This document shows, piece by piece, positions 46,553-58,844 of a stretch of DNA of 64,000 nucleotides (within the stretch, counting starts at the first letter, position 1; each line of letters opens with the position of its first letter). The notes beneath the pieces were generated by a model. The model did no database searches. It had not been told where the DNA came from and was given only the letters and a program-made list of their open reading frames with translations. Source of the DNA: Sympetrum striolatum (taxonomy: Eukaryota; Arthropoda; Insecta; Odonata; Libellulidae). The translations under genes and the position numbers were made by a program. The stretch is taken from assembly GCA_947579665.1 (NCBI GenBank), contig OX388343.1, positions 102,553,657 through 102,617,656 on the forward strand. The letters run 5' to 3'.

Positions 46553-48670
46553 CAGTGGCGCAGCCAGGATTTGCCAATGGGGGGTCCAAGGAAACAAAAA
46601 TGCCTAAATTACAGGGGCTAGTATATTCATGCCCGTTACTTACTACAAATATGTCAGTTATTAAAAAAAATGCATTGGAGACTAGAGCAGTTTAACGCTT
46701 ATATGGCCAACTTATTAATCTTTCCAAGATAGTAGTTTACATAACCGAATTATAGGAAACTTATCATAAGTATTGTTTGGATACGTCCAATATCTGAAGT
46801 TTTTTAGTGCTGTAGATCTAAACTTCCCGAGTCTTTGAGAGTTCTTTCTTCCTAGAGGTTGCGAAGTGTGAGAAGGAAAAAAATTATTAAAGATTATTTG
46901 GCAAGCGACATAAAACGTAATATCCACTCATTAGATCCCCACATTGGCGCGCCAATGCTTATTTGAATATCTTTCGTTATTGGACTATATCACCAGCAGG
47001 TTTCTTAGGAGTGACTTCATCCCTTGTTTTTAAAATTAACTCCTCTTCTAAGAAACAAATATCATTTATATCAGATGGTTTCGCTTCGTTAAAACATAAT
47101 TTATATCAGAAATTTCTGGTAGGCTTACAATTAAGTATGATTTCGTTATTTATGTATTAGCTAAGTATTCAATTGAATACGTCACAAACCGAGAATTAAA
47201 AATTCGGCTGCATTAGAAAATACAGTATACTCTTGATTATAGTTGATATTATAATTGAATTTGCAGAATTAAAGTTACATACTAAGGTGAAAAAAAATTA
47301 AGTCGTCAACTTACAATTATTTAGACTAATTAATAGTTAGGTTGCATAACCAGCAGATAGCACTGTATTACGCTCTGTGTTCAAAGAAAACAAAAATTTT
47401 CCATGAATTGAAATTTTGAAGGGGCATTGCATTACCACGTGGTTGACAGGACAAGTCATGAGATTCGTTGGATTCTATTACCAGAGAAAAATTGGCTGCA
47501 TCGAAAAGGAAGCTAGAGAATTTAAGCCACAGTTTTAATAGTTCATCATATTTATTTCAAGCCATCAAGTCACTCTTCCGATATATCTGTGCGTACCTTA
47601 CACGCACAATACCTTTCAGCTAACTGATTTGCTTCCAAAATGGTATATTATTAATAATATCATATCAAATTATTTTTAGTGATATCTTGTATTTCTCCAA
47701 TACTTCTTCAAATTTATACGGAAATTCGGTTACCGAATTATTTTCTTAAATATACAGCAAATTAACAGATAATCATAGAATAAGAACCAGTATATTTTCC
47801 TTCAGCCCGAGTAATGAAGAGTCTACTGTACAGACTTTTCAGCGTCCAGAACGCTTCATAAAGGAATTATCGCTAAACTCATTGAGATGTGGCCTCCGAT
47901 AACAGCCATAAAATAAGACAATCCTAATTTATGCAACTAATAATGGCCATTTCAGAAAAAACACATATAACTTACGTTTTTCCGATAGAGGCCTTGAGCT
48001 ATTCGCGGACTGTGAAATAAATTTCGGATGTCTATCTGTAACTTATGAAATCCAAACTAAACTCTCCTTTGAAATGTTCACTGTGAATTTCTGTAAAGTA
48101 CTACTCACGAGCCTAGCTTTTCATTCACACCCTAAAAACAGTCACATGCAGAAGATCTAACTGAGCGTTTTATCAATCTGTTTGTCTCTCAAACGTAATA
48201 TTAATCTCTGTTTTCAGGGTGCAAGTTTCGAATTACTTCTCGAATGTTCCCATGTATTTTTTTCGAGGAGTAAACAAATCAGCATTTTCGAATTTTTCTC
48301 ATGGGATACTTATCTTATGGAGTGAGTCATCTAACTAAATTATGGGCTTAAGAAGTGCACGCGTTGAACATTATGCGTGAAACACTCGTACCGTAGTGCC
48401 TCATTGATATCGATGTCGGCTCAAGGCCCACCCTGCTAACGAAAACATCACCTTAGCTGACATCGGAGCCATATTTACGGGTATGCGAAGCTTTAGCTGA
48501 GGCTGACTTTTATCAAGCAAACACAAGACTTGCAGTGTATCTTTAAGACTTGCGTGATTATTGCGGTTTTGTACTCTTCAGCAGAAAAAAAGTACAGAGC
48601 TAGTCATAGGACTTGAGTCTTGGGGGGGGGCTTGAACCCCAAACCCCCCGCCCCCCTCGCTGCGCCACTA
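46553..48670 (+). mobile_element. hAT-like element with CAGTGGCGCAG ends (unit D copy)
   Basis: Left end CAGTGGCGCAGCCAGGATTT, right end CTCGCTGCGCCACTA. It interrupts the old hAT transposase between TIRH and its flank; the uninterrupted site is seen in A at 14960-14975. The target duplication is decayed (CTGGAATG against CTAAAATG). About 2.1 kb, no transposase recognised, so probably non-autonomous. Internal sequence matches 59555-62471. Confidence 0.7.
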
Positions 48671-49665
48671 AAATGACGTATGGTGTTTTTCGACATACCT
48701 TCGTCAGCCACGTTGTTTGCAATCTCGGAATAAATTTCAACTATTTTCTCTTCGCTGAAGGTGGGATCTGATTTGGTTAGAATATCAACAAATTTAAAAT
48801 CATCAGAAATATTTGGTTGTTCCAAGCTGGAATCTTTTCTTGAAGGATCAAAAATATTAGCTGGCGAATGGGGCTCCGTCCAGGCAATATCTATTCTCTT
48901 TTTAACTAAATTTATTATTTCACTACGGCGACCATCAGTAATTTAAGTTGTGATAATACAAAAATGTTGAACTCTTTCGAAGGGATCTAGGAAAATGCAG
49001 CTGACATTGCTAAGCTGTGGCTCATAATTTTCCATGTCGATTATGTAAGCTTTTAATGGTTTCAGAACGTCCTGCATATTATAAAAAAAATCCAATTGTA
49101 TTTTGACAGTATATGTTTTATTTTGTCGTGACCGATTCTTAGGATTCGCATCAGTCGCTATCTTTTGCAGCACACTTTTGTTGGTAATTAATGATTCCAG
49201 AGCAATAGCTGTAAATCATTATAGAGTTTCTGCAGGGATTTTAATAGCGATCAAAACGTTTTTGTTCTTTTGAACATCTGAAAACCAAGTCCGAAATATG
49301 ATACACACGCCCAAATAATCCATATAGGATACGTCTTCCACTAAGAACTTGAAATGGAACACTGAATTTGAGTAATTCCAACACGTGAAGACGAGGTGTC
49401 AAGAAACAACTATGTACACTATCTTCTGTTCAGCAAAATTAAACTTAGCGGTCACAAGTGAACCATATGGGGAAATTTTCGAAATTTGCTTCAGTTTATC
49501 ATAGATTGCTTTCACAAATCTATTAACTCGCATTAATTTTATCATGAAGAAAAACTTCCACAAAGTTCCGCCTGAAGAGATTGATAATATACAATGCATC
49601 AGTCTGGCAAGCATATATACGCTTGTGTTTCTTATAAAATCGTTTTCAAAACTTGAGAAGTACAT
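48671..49665 (-). pseudogene. hAT transposase remnant, central part (unit D)
   Basis: Inverted counterpart of 13974-14965. NMQDVLKPLKAYIIDMENYE (about 49080-49010) and PNISDDFKFVDIL (about 48815) are intact blocks. Interrupted at its 3' side by the element at 46553-48670. Confidence 0.6.
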
Positions 49666-52171
49666 TCTTTACAAGCTATTAAGTCAGGTTAACTGCCAAA
49701 TTTACTAATCAGGATAGTAAATTTATCGGATAAACCTCGAAGAAATCCACCTCAAAATTGACGAAAAAAGAACGTTTTTATCCACGTTATTTTCAAGACA
49801 AAAGGAAAAAACTTTATTATCAAACGTTGAAAAACCTTTCATTTTCTTTGAGGTTCCCATCTCTACTTTCAAGTGGAGTGGTTGAATCCGTGTGGCTGTG
49901 GCTTTTGGGAGTGAGGCAAATCCTTGTCAGCAGAGGCGGAGAATAGGGCAAAGACACGGAACAGCGGAGGAAAATTCTTTAATTATTCAGTTCTAGTTTT
50001 TACATATGTCTGATTTAATTAAATGACTTCCATCCACAGTAATCATTATCATTATATGGATGCCCGTTATCGCCTTAGACACTCATTTATCTCTCTTGAG
50101 TGTAGTTAACCGACAACTTATCGAGTCTACAGAGCTGTTTCTCCCTTTTAAATTTTGAATTTTAAATTAAGATTTTACTTAGATACTTAAAAATTATTGT
50201 TATTAAATAGCAACAAAAATATAAGTGTTTTTAAAATTTCATCGCGTAATCCTTTTTTCTTTAAATAACTTAAACTCTGCTGATTAAATTACCAAAAGGG
50301 ACGCATGGTGATTTTTATCTCCGAACATAGAATTTAGCAAAGAGGCGGTCTAGTGACAAGATACTCACACAGTATATAGACGAATATATACTATTTGTAT
50401 ACTCGAAATACGATCATACTATCTGGTGGAGGTTAGCGTATATTTTAAAGACCTACCTACTAAATCCCGCGATTCTCCAGCGGCGTATGAAATGAGGTTC
50501 GATAACCCCATTATCCCAACCTATTCTACCATATTGGCTTCAGAAATAAGAACGCGGTATGAGCAACCTAAAATTAGCAATACCTTGTCGCGATAGCTTC
50601 TTTGCAATGTTGTTTCGATGCCTCTCAGAAATATCTCCACGCAATAAATAATTTCACGCGTGGTTCAATACATTCATTCGTTTTTCAGGGCTATGTGACG
50701 GACGCACCGTTGCTTTCAGAAGTACATTAATTTGCTTTCCGAAGCAAATATTTGACTTTTGAAAGTGCATAAAATTTAAAATTGACAAAATGTATCCCAT
50801 GGACTCTAAGAGAAACTATTGCCGTTCAAGAGTAAATAAATCTGAAATCGTATAGTAAATGAATACATAAAGCAAGAACGACGTTCAATGAAATTATTTA
50901 TCCGCAAAATGAGTATATTGCATTCAATTTTTCATTACATTCATTTCAATAATAAATAATATCTCAAGCATTAAATATATTTTTAAATGCCCTAAAAACA
51001 GTGGATTGAAATTAACTATTAAATAAAAAATTTCGGATCAAAACGTTTCACATACTTCGTGTAAGTGATGATAAAATCGCTGAGTATATATTGTGTATAA
51101 TAAAGAGTCACCGTTAACAATATCCGCCATTGCACATGATACGCAGGGTTGTAATGGTACCGAATATTTTTCTCGAATCATAAAAAAAAAGGAATCGATC
51201 GCAATATAGACTGGGTCCTTTTCATGCTTTTTGAGAGAACCTCCAAATACTTTTGGAAAAAAACATTAAATTGGTGACAGGATTATTATTGAAATATTCA
51301 GATGATTACCCTAATGCGATCCATTATAAATATATCTCCATAAGTTTCCGAACTAGTACTACTGTCATAATATTTTGTGCTCAACTCGTAACTTCTTAGT
51401 CATTTGATGCATTCGTTTCCATATTCTTGAGTCTCGACCCTGGTACCTCTTTATGAAATTTAATTCTACCTTGAAAATGCTGACTACTGAAAACGAAGGA
51501 CCCCACACAGATCAAAGCGCCCTACGTGATCTCGATACTGAGGGACGGGGGCTCAGCGATTTGAGACTGCATCCTCTGTCAGCAGGAATGGGAGAGATAG
51601 GCGCATGGTCAAGAAAAGAAATTAGATTAAGATAGTGAGAGAAGTGAGCGGAGTAATGGTGAAGATATCTAAGAAGGAGCAGACTTGTCTGGAAGTCTCA
51701 CCAGATGATTAAGCAATCGTTCGCTGCCCATCTGAGTTTCGATTAGGTCAGGAATATGCACGATAGCAAAAGCCCCCACAACATAGATGCAAACGAAGAA
51801 CGAAGGACTTGGAGAATGATCATCTTAGAGGTTATTCTTCGCACTATTGAGTGGAAGGAGAAGGGTCGCTGCAGTCTAAACATCTCGAGTCCTCACGCCT
51901 TCTTTCACTGAGTGCATAATCGTGTTATTAAACGTGATGTTTAAAGAATAGCCCACCCTCTGGATGATTGCAGGACGCGAAGGCTGATGTTATAATTCAT
52001 TCCATTTTATTTTTGCAATAATCTGTTTCATCTCTTCTTCGTTTTCTATCACTTTGTCAATTAAAACAAATCCGACATGAGTTTTCGACTCATTTTCAAT
52101 CATCCATTCGCATTTTCCCTAATAAAGATCTTTATCTGAAACAGTGTAGTTAAAGTTCAAAACAATATTAA
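49666..52171. other. Unit D right part, no gene recognised
   Basis: Inverted counterpart of 11566-13973. Confidence 0.5.
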
Positions 52172-53218
52172 AATTCTGATGTGGCCAACACATGACTTTC
52201 TCCGTATTTATTGAAAACCTAAGCCTATGCCGGTAATATATAAATAACTCTAAAACAATGAGTGTTACAGGAAAATGTTTCATACAAGCTTTGCAGTAAA
52301 AAACATTATCTTCAACTTTGGTACATAATTGTATATACCTAAATTGCATTCTGATAGATATATGTATGAAAAACTTCCTTTTCTGGGTAAACAACAAATT
52401 CCGGTTAACCATTATTGAAGAATAACTCCTAAACAATCAGTGTTACGAAAAAATGTTTCATACAAAAGTTGTACCAAAGTACATTATCTATAACTTTTGT
52501 AAATAATTTTATATACCTACATTGCATTTTGACAGAGATATGTATGAAAAACTTCCATTTCTGGATTAACAACAACTTCCGGTTAACCATTATTGGGGAA
52601 TAACTCCTAAACAATCAGTGTTACGAAAAAATGTTTTGTACAAAAGTTGTAGTAAAATACATAATCTACAATTTTTGTGTGTAAATGTATATACCTATAT
52701 TGCATTCTGACAGAGATATGTATGAAAAACTTCCTTTTCTGGGTAAAAAACAACTTCCGGTTAACCATTATTGAAGAATAACTCCTAAACAATCAGTGTT
52801 ACGAAAAAAAATTTAGTACAAAAGTTGTAGTAAAGTACATTATCTACAACTTTTGTATGTAATTGTAAATACCTATATTGCATTCTTACAGAGACATTTA
52901 AGAAACAAAAATTTGTTCCTGATAAACCGTAACTTCCGGTTAAGCGATATTCTCCAAAAACTAATCAACTCTTGGTATTGTTAGGGAAATACTAAATATG
53001 AATTTTGAAAATGATCGGATAATTACTTTTTAAGATAGAGCGCACACAAACTTTTTAACCACAGACAGACAGACAGACACACAGACAGACATGTTCGGGA
53101 AAATAGCTAAAACATGCTCTATGGGCCCCAAAACATCTATTTCCGTCGAAATCTGGAGATCGAATTTTTTTGCGAATACAATACTTTCTCTATACTACGT
53201 ATAGGGAGAAAGTAAAAA
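52172..53218 (-). mobile_element. Hairpin-end satellite element E1
   Basis: Left end CTGATGTGGCCAACACATGA, right end ACTTTCTCTATACTACGTAT then AGGGAGAAAGT (an imperfect palindrome). Contains four 178-bp units and an (ACAG)n run near 53062-53091. Inserted in an AT run of the array unit without visible target duplication. Confidence 0.75.
52240..52950 (-). repeat. 178-bp satellite array in E1
   Basis: Unit boundaries near 52240, 52420, 52598 and 52776, each with AATAACTCCTAAACAATCAG (first unit degenerate). On the minus strand each unit gives an open frame starting MFRSYSSIMVNRK, a by-product of the repeat. Confidence 0.85.
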
Positions 53219-53775
53219 TTCATTACAAAACTTAACTCTGTACTTCTAAGTGATTTGTATTTGATCGAATAACTAATTATACATGGAATACTATCATTTT
53301 GGTGACGTCATTGTGAAGATTCACCAGTGCTTTCGTAACTTAGCTGAACGCTGTTAGAAAACGAATCCATCCTATCATCAAAAACAATGCAGCAACACCG
53401 ATTTTTCCCTAGTTACTTTATTTATTACTGTATTACAAATTTATGTAGTTAAATATGTTCCTTTCCGTCTATATGCATCACTTAATCGAATTAGAAGGAG
53501 AAGTGATGGACTTAACCAACGAGTGAATTTCCTTCGACCTCCCTCATCATACGATAAAATTACTAGTAACTCCTGACAAAGGTGATTTAAATTATTTAAA
53601 AAGAAACATCCATCACTGCAAACATGAGTCTCCTCTTCGTCAGATCGCATTACTTAAAAGTATATTAAATGTAAAATATTAGTTATGAACATTAACATTG
53701 AGACAATACTCATTTGAGGGTCTGATTGGTATCGGATATATTTCCAGCGAAATTAATATTCCATTATAAAAAAAT
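53219..53775 (-). repeat. Array-derived spacer S1
   Basis: 557 bp, inverted match to about 23320-23870 of unit A, lying between E1 and E2. Apparently identical to 54997-55553. Confidence 0.85.
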
Positions 53776-54996
53776 CTGATGTGGCCAACACATGACTTTC
53801 TCCGTATTTATTGAAAACATAAGCCTATGCCGGTAATATATAAATAACTCTAAGACAATGAGTGTTACAGGAAAATGTTTCATACAAGCTTTGTAGTAAA
53901 AAACATTATCTTCAACTTTGGTACATAATTGTATATACCAAAATAGCATTCTGATAGATATATGCATGAAAATCTTCCTTTTCTGGGTAAACAACAACTT
54001 CCGGTTAACCATTATTGAAGAATAACTCCTAAACAATCAGTGTTACGAAAAAATGTTTCATACAAAAGTTGTACCAAAGTACATTATCTATAACTTTTGT
54101 AAAAAATTTTATATACCTACATTGCATTTTGACAGAGATTTGTATGAAAAACTTCCATTTCTGGATTAACAACAACTTCCGGTTAACCATTATTGGGGAA
54201 TAACTCCTAAACAATCAGTGTTACGAAAAAATGTTTCATACAAAAGTTGTAGTAAAAACCATTATCTACAACTTTGGTGCATAATTGTATATACCTACAT
54301 TGCATTTTGACAGAGATATGTATGAAAAACTTCCATTTCTGGATTAACAACAACTTCCGGTTAACCATTATTGGGGAATAACTCCTAAACAATCAGTGTT
54401 ACGAAAAAATGTTTTGTACAAAAGTTGTAGTAAAATACATAATCTACAATTTTTGTGTGTAAATGTATATACCTATATTGCATTCTGACAGAGATATGTA
54501 TGAAAAACTTCCTTTTCTGGGTAAAAAACAACTTCCGGTTAACCATTATTGAAGAATAACTCCTAAACAATCAGTGTTACGAAAAAAAATTTAGTACAAA
54601 AGTTGTAGTAAAGTACATTATCTACAACTTTTGTATGTAATTGTAAATACCTATATTGCATTCTTACAGAGACATTTAAGAAACAAAAATTTGTTCCTGA
54701 TAAACCGTAACTTCCGGTTAAGCGATATTCTCCAAAAACTAATCAACTCTTGGTATTGTTAGGGAAATACTAAATATGAATTTTGAAAATGATCGGATAA
54801 TTACTTTTTAAGATAGAGCGCACACAAACTTTTTAACCACAGACAGACAGACAGACACACAGACAGACATGTTCGGGAAAATAGCTAAAACATGCTCTAT
54901 GGGCCCCAAAACATCTATTTCCGTCGAAATCTGGAGATCGAATTTTTTTGCGAATACAATACTTTCTCTATACTACGTATAGGGAGAAAGTAAAAA
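53776..54996 (-). mobile_element. Hairpin-end satellite element E2 (hybrid)
   Basis: Five 178-bp units. Its left half matches E3 and its right half (54385-54996) matches E1 (52607-53218) exactly by eye. Same ends as E1. Confidence 0.8.
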
Positions 54997-55553
54997 TTCA
55001 TTACAAAACTTAACTCTGTACTTCTAAGTGATTTGTATTTGATCGAATAACTAATTATACATGGAATACTATCATTTTGGTGACGTCATTGTGAAGATTC
55101 ACCAGTGCTTTCGTAACTTAGCTGAACGCTGTTAGAAAACGAATCCATCCTATCATCAAAAACAATGCAGCAACACCGATTTTTCCCTAGTTACTTTATT
55201 TATTACTGTATTACAAATTTATGTAGTTAAATATGTTCCTTTCCGTCTATATGCATCACTTAATCGAATTAGAAGGAGAAGTGATGGACTTAACCAACGA
55301 GTGAATTTCCTTCGACCTCCCTCATCATACGATAAAATTACTAGTAACTCCTGACAAAGGTGATTTAAATTATTTAAAAAGAAACATCCATCACTGCAAA
55401 CATGAGTCTCCTCTTCGTCAGATCGCATTACTTAAAAGTATATTAAATGTAAAATATTAGTTATGAACATTAACATTGAGACAATACTCATTTGAGGGTC
55501 TGATTGGTATCGGATATATTTCCAGCGAAATTAATATTCCATTATAAAAAAAT
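54997..55553 (-). repeat. Array-derived spacer S2
   Basis: Second, apparently identical copy of spacer S1, offset by 1778 bp. Confidence 0.85.
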
Positions 55554-56774
55554 CTGATGTGGCCAACACATGACTTTCTCCGTATTTATTGAAAACATAA
55601 GCCTATGCCGGTAATATATAAATAACTCTAAGACAATGAGTGTTACAGGAAAATGTTTCATACAAGCTTTGTAGTAAAAAACATTATCTTCAACTTTGGT
55701 ACATAATTGTATATACCAAAATAGCATTCTGATAGATATATGCATGAAAATCTTCCTTTTCTGGGTAAACAACAACTTCCGGTTAACCATTATTGAAGAA
55801 TAACTCCTAAACAATCAGTGTTACGAAAAAATGTTTCATACAAAAGTTGTACCAAAGTACATTATCTATAACTTTTGTAAAAAATTTTATATACCTACAT
55901 TGCATTTTGACAGAGATTTGTATGAAAAACTTCCATTTCTGGATTAACAACAACTTCCGGTTAACCATTATTGGGGAATAACTCCTAAACAATCAGTGTT
56001 ACGAAAAAATGTTTCATACAAAGGTTGTAGTAAAAACCATTATCTACAACTTTGGTGCATAATTGTATATACCTACATTGCATTTTGACAGAGATATGTA
56101 TGAAAAACTTCCATTTCTGGATTAACAACAACTTCCAGTTAACCATTATTGGGGAATAACTCCTAAACGATCAGTGTTACGAAAAAATGTTTTATACAAA
56201 AGTTGTAGTAAAATACATAATCTACAATTTTTGTGTGTCAATGTATATACCTATATTGCATTCTGACAGAGATATGTATGAAAAACTTCCTTTTCTGGGT
56301 AAACAACAACTTCCGGTTAACCATTATTGAAGAATAACTCCTAAACAATCAGTGTTACGAAAAACATTTTAATACAAATGTTGTAGTAAAGTACATTATC
56401 TATAACTTTTCTATGTAATTGTATATACCTATATTGCATTCTTACAGAGATATTTAAGAAACTAAATTTTGTTCCGGATAAACCGTAACTTCCGGTTAAG
56501 CGATATTCTCCAAAAACTAATCAACTCTTGGCATTGTTAGGGAAATCCTAAATATGAATTTTGAAAATGATCGGATAATTACTTTCTAAGATAGAGCGCA
56601 CACAAACTTTTTAACCACAGACAGACAGACAGACACACAGACAGACATGTTCGGGAAAATAGCTTAAACATGCTCTATGGGCCCCAAGACATCTATTTCC
56701 GTCGAAATCTGGAGATCGAATTTTTTTGCGAATACAATACTTTCTCTATACTACGTATAGGGAGAAAGTAAAAA
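55554..56774 (-). mobile_element. Hairpin-end satellite element E3
   Basis: Five 178-bp units. The right half carries its own variants (for example CTTCCAGTTAACC and AAACGATCAG) absent from E1 and E2. To its right the array sequence resumes at the site corresponding to unit A 23310 (CACATTTTTAGATAATGG). Confidence 0.8.
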
Positions 56775-57225
56775 TGTGGTCGATTCTCATAACAACAGCA
56801 TTTGAAATACCTTCTAATTTTACTTTAATAGGAATAAAGCGGATAAGTAAATAAAGCCTGTCATCTTCTCACCTTTTATTCTAATTACGCAAATTTTCCT
56901 CGCCCATACATAAAGGATAATATAGTTCGTATGCGATAATGTATCGGTGAGTAACTTCTATGAGAACATACTCCAAAACTTTACATAACATAACAAACAG
57001 AAACATGTGTTTCATGAGACAAAATATTAATACAACACACGTGAAAATAATAGCGACAGTAATGTAAATGTTTATGATTAACTGAGAAGGTATGTACGTG
57101 AGGAGAGGATAAAGTCATTAGGAACGGATTTGGTGAGTGAGGAGAGTATTACAAAACATAACGATATTGAGTCCTCTTAAATACGTAAACATCAGACTTT
57201 TAAACTCCTGTCTTTTTTTCGGTAA

Positions 57226-57870
57226 CGGTAATAATAATAATAATAATAATATTAATAATAATAATAATAACCAGTTTTACCAGTATTAACAGATAAAACG
57301 ATTAATTACAACAGACCAGATATTTTGCTAATTAATAATGCGAACAAAACCGAAATAATCATTGATATAGCTGTGCCACTGTCTCATAACATACGAAGAA
57401 CGGAGATGGAAAAGAGGGACAAATACGAAGAGCTTGCGTGGCAATTGAAGGATATCTGGAAATTGGTAGAGGTCCAGGTTGTCCCATTTGTAATATCTGA
57501 TGAAGGATTGATGACCAACAATTTTGGTAAAAATATGGAGAAAATTGGTTTAGAGGAATATACCATCGATGCAGCACAGAAAGCAGTATTACTGCAAACA
57601 TGTCACATTGTGCGCAAGTTCCTCAGCAATTAATAATAAGATCACATGGGTTAGGGTGAATTCTCTCTCCGTGTCGACTGAGCCTAGTCCTAACCATCTA
57701 TGGACAGGTGAATATTTTCCAGCGGAAACGCTGAGAAAGTGCAAAAACTCAAATAATAATAATAATAATAGTAATAAATCTTCTTTATTTGGGCGAGATT
57801 GACACTTAAAAGTCTCTTCTTCCATCTAACCCATAAATTGTTAATTGTTTAATGTTTATAGGAGCATTTA
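57226..57870 (+). mobile_element. LINE 3' end with simple-repeat tail
   Basis: An insertion into unit E: the array word CGGTAACGGTAAT is followed by a TAA microsatellite, the LINE frame below, a 3' UTR with TTTTCCAGCGGAAACGCTGA, and an AATAAT tail at 57754-57777. Array sequence resumes near 57880. It is 5'-truncated, as usual for LINEs. Confidence 0.7.
57280..57633 (+). pseudogene. LINE polyprotein C-terminus (5'-truncated, open)
   Basis: An open frame reads NRPDILLINNANKTEIIIDI, then PLSHNIRRTEMEKRDKYEEL, QVVPFVISDEGLM and AVLLQTCHIVRKFLSN with TAA at 57631. These are the conserved C-terminal motifs of arthropod LINE endonuclease-reverse transcriptases. The reverse transcriptase domain itself is missing. 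Confidence 0.75.
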
Positions 57871-58090
57871 GATACTTTGAAGCAGAGACATACTATTATT
57901 ATTTAAATGTGTTAAACTGCAAGTATTAATTAAGCCAGGTGGCAATCTTTCTACTAACAGAAACATACATATTAACAGTTAATGATACATAAATCTTTTG
58001 TTAGTTTTACTTAATGGAAACTGTTATATATTTATACACATATTACACATAAATTCATACATAATGTGATAGTGGTTCATCTAAATACAC

Positions 58091-58209
58091 ACATATTAAA
58101 TATAAATTGATATTTCTCGATTTTTCGGGGTTCATGACAGGCCTTCTCGGCTACCGTAGCGGTCCCGAGGTAAAACCCCACCGTACATCACCCCACCAAG
58201 CAATCCCTT
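58091..58209. other. Invariant GC-rich core (E, inverted)
   Basis: Inverted copy of 22461-22579 with no difference seen over 119 bp; see that entry. Confidence 0.45.
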
Positions 58210-58279
58210 TCTTCCTCCAGAAATTCTACATTACTAACATTTTGCCGTACATTCTATAATACCCTTATCTACTACAATA

Positions 58280-58844
58280 CGTGGTGAATTCAAGTTGTAA
58301 CATCTTCGATTTTTTTCTCACAAACTAATCACAGATAAACTGTGAAACTACAGTCACTTCTTGACGTTATCTTCTTGCAGCGGTAAACATTTTTCACAAC
58401 GACGATGCCAGGATTCCATGGCCGCTGCTAACGCTTCTTTAGGGGTCCGCTTTGACCACTGGAAAATCGCTGATGCAATTGCAGTACGGCTATTGAATTT
58501 ACGACCTCGAAGAGTGTCTTTCGTCTTTGGAAAAAGCCAAAAGTCACATCCATGACACCATCACCACGTGTCTCACTCAGCTGGCGATGTATTTTAAACG
58601 GCAGCACAGCACGGAAATTGAGAAAAAGAATGATTACACACCGTTCTTGTACTGAGAACGTTGCCATTTTAAGAATCAGCCCTAACTGTATCTGCTGCCA
58701 CAGGAATTCTATGTTCTGTGCAGTGCTGAAATCTCTATCACGCTTTTAAATTGAGTGTGCGCCTATTTTAAAGCAAACGCATGTTTCTATCAGTAGCCAG
58801 TCCTGATAAAAAAATTGGAGGTGTTATAACTTAAATGCACCACG
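58280..58844 (-). mobile_element. mariner deletion derivative
   Basis: Terminal inverted repeats of about 39 bp: left CGTGGTGAATTCAAGTTGTA, right (inverted) CGTGGTGCATTTAAGTTATA, both flanked by TA. 565 bp. It encodes the two ends of a mariner transposase with the catalytic middle removed. The insertion is absent from units A and B, which have uninterrupted sequence here. Confidence 0.75.
58354..58667 (-). pseudogene. mariner transposase, internally deleted
   Basis: The start MATFSVQERCVIILFLNF and QLSETRGDGVMDV (helix-turn-helix region) is joined to FPKTKDTLRGRKFNSRTAIA and ESWHRRCEKCLPLQEDNVKK (C-terminus), with a frame change near the join. The D,D34D catalytic core is missing, so it is inactive. 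Confidence 0.75.

Larger units (their letters stand above)
43271..52171 (-). repeat. Array unit D (inverted)
   Basis: Reverse complement of the unit from about A 16510 back to its start (52108 corresponds to the unit boundary), plus stretches otherwise found only in B or at 11034-11560. It contains 44930-45520, seen in no other copy here. Confidence 0.85.

Noticed and set aside
52420..52597. Hammerhead ribozyme in the 178-bp satellite
   Set aside because: No CTGATGA core with a matching GAAA was found on either strand of the unit.
52119..55992. Series of minus-strand frames starting MFRSYSS
   Set aside because: They repeat every 178 bp and simply reflect the satellite unit; there is no start context, promoter or known protein.
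52240..56500. CRISPR-like periodicity
   Set aside because: Units are contiguous 178-bp tandem repeats without unique spacers, in animal DNA.
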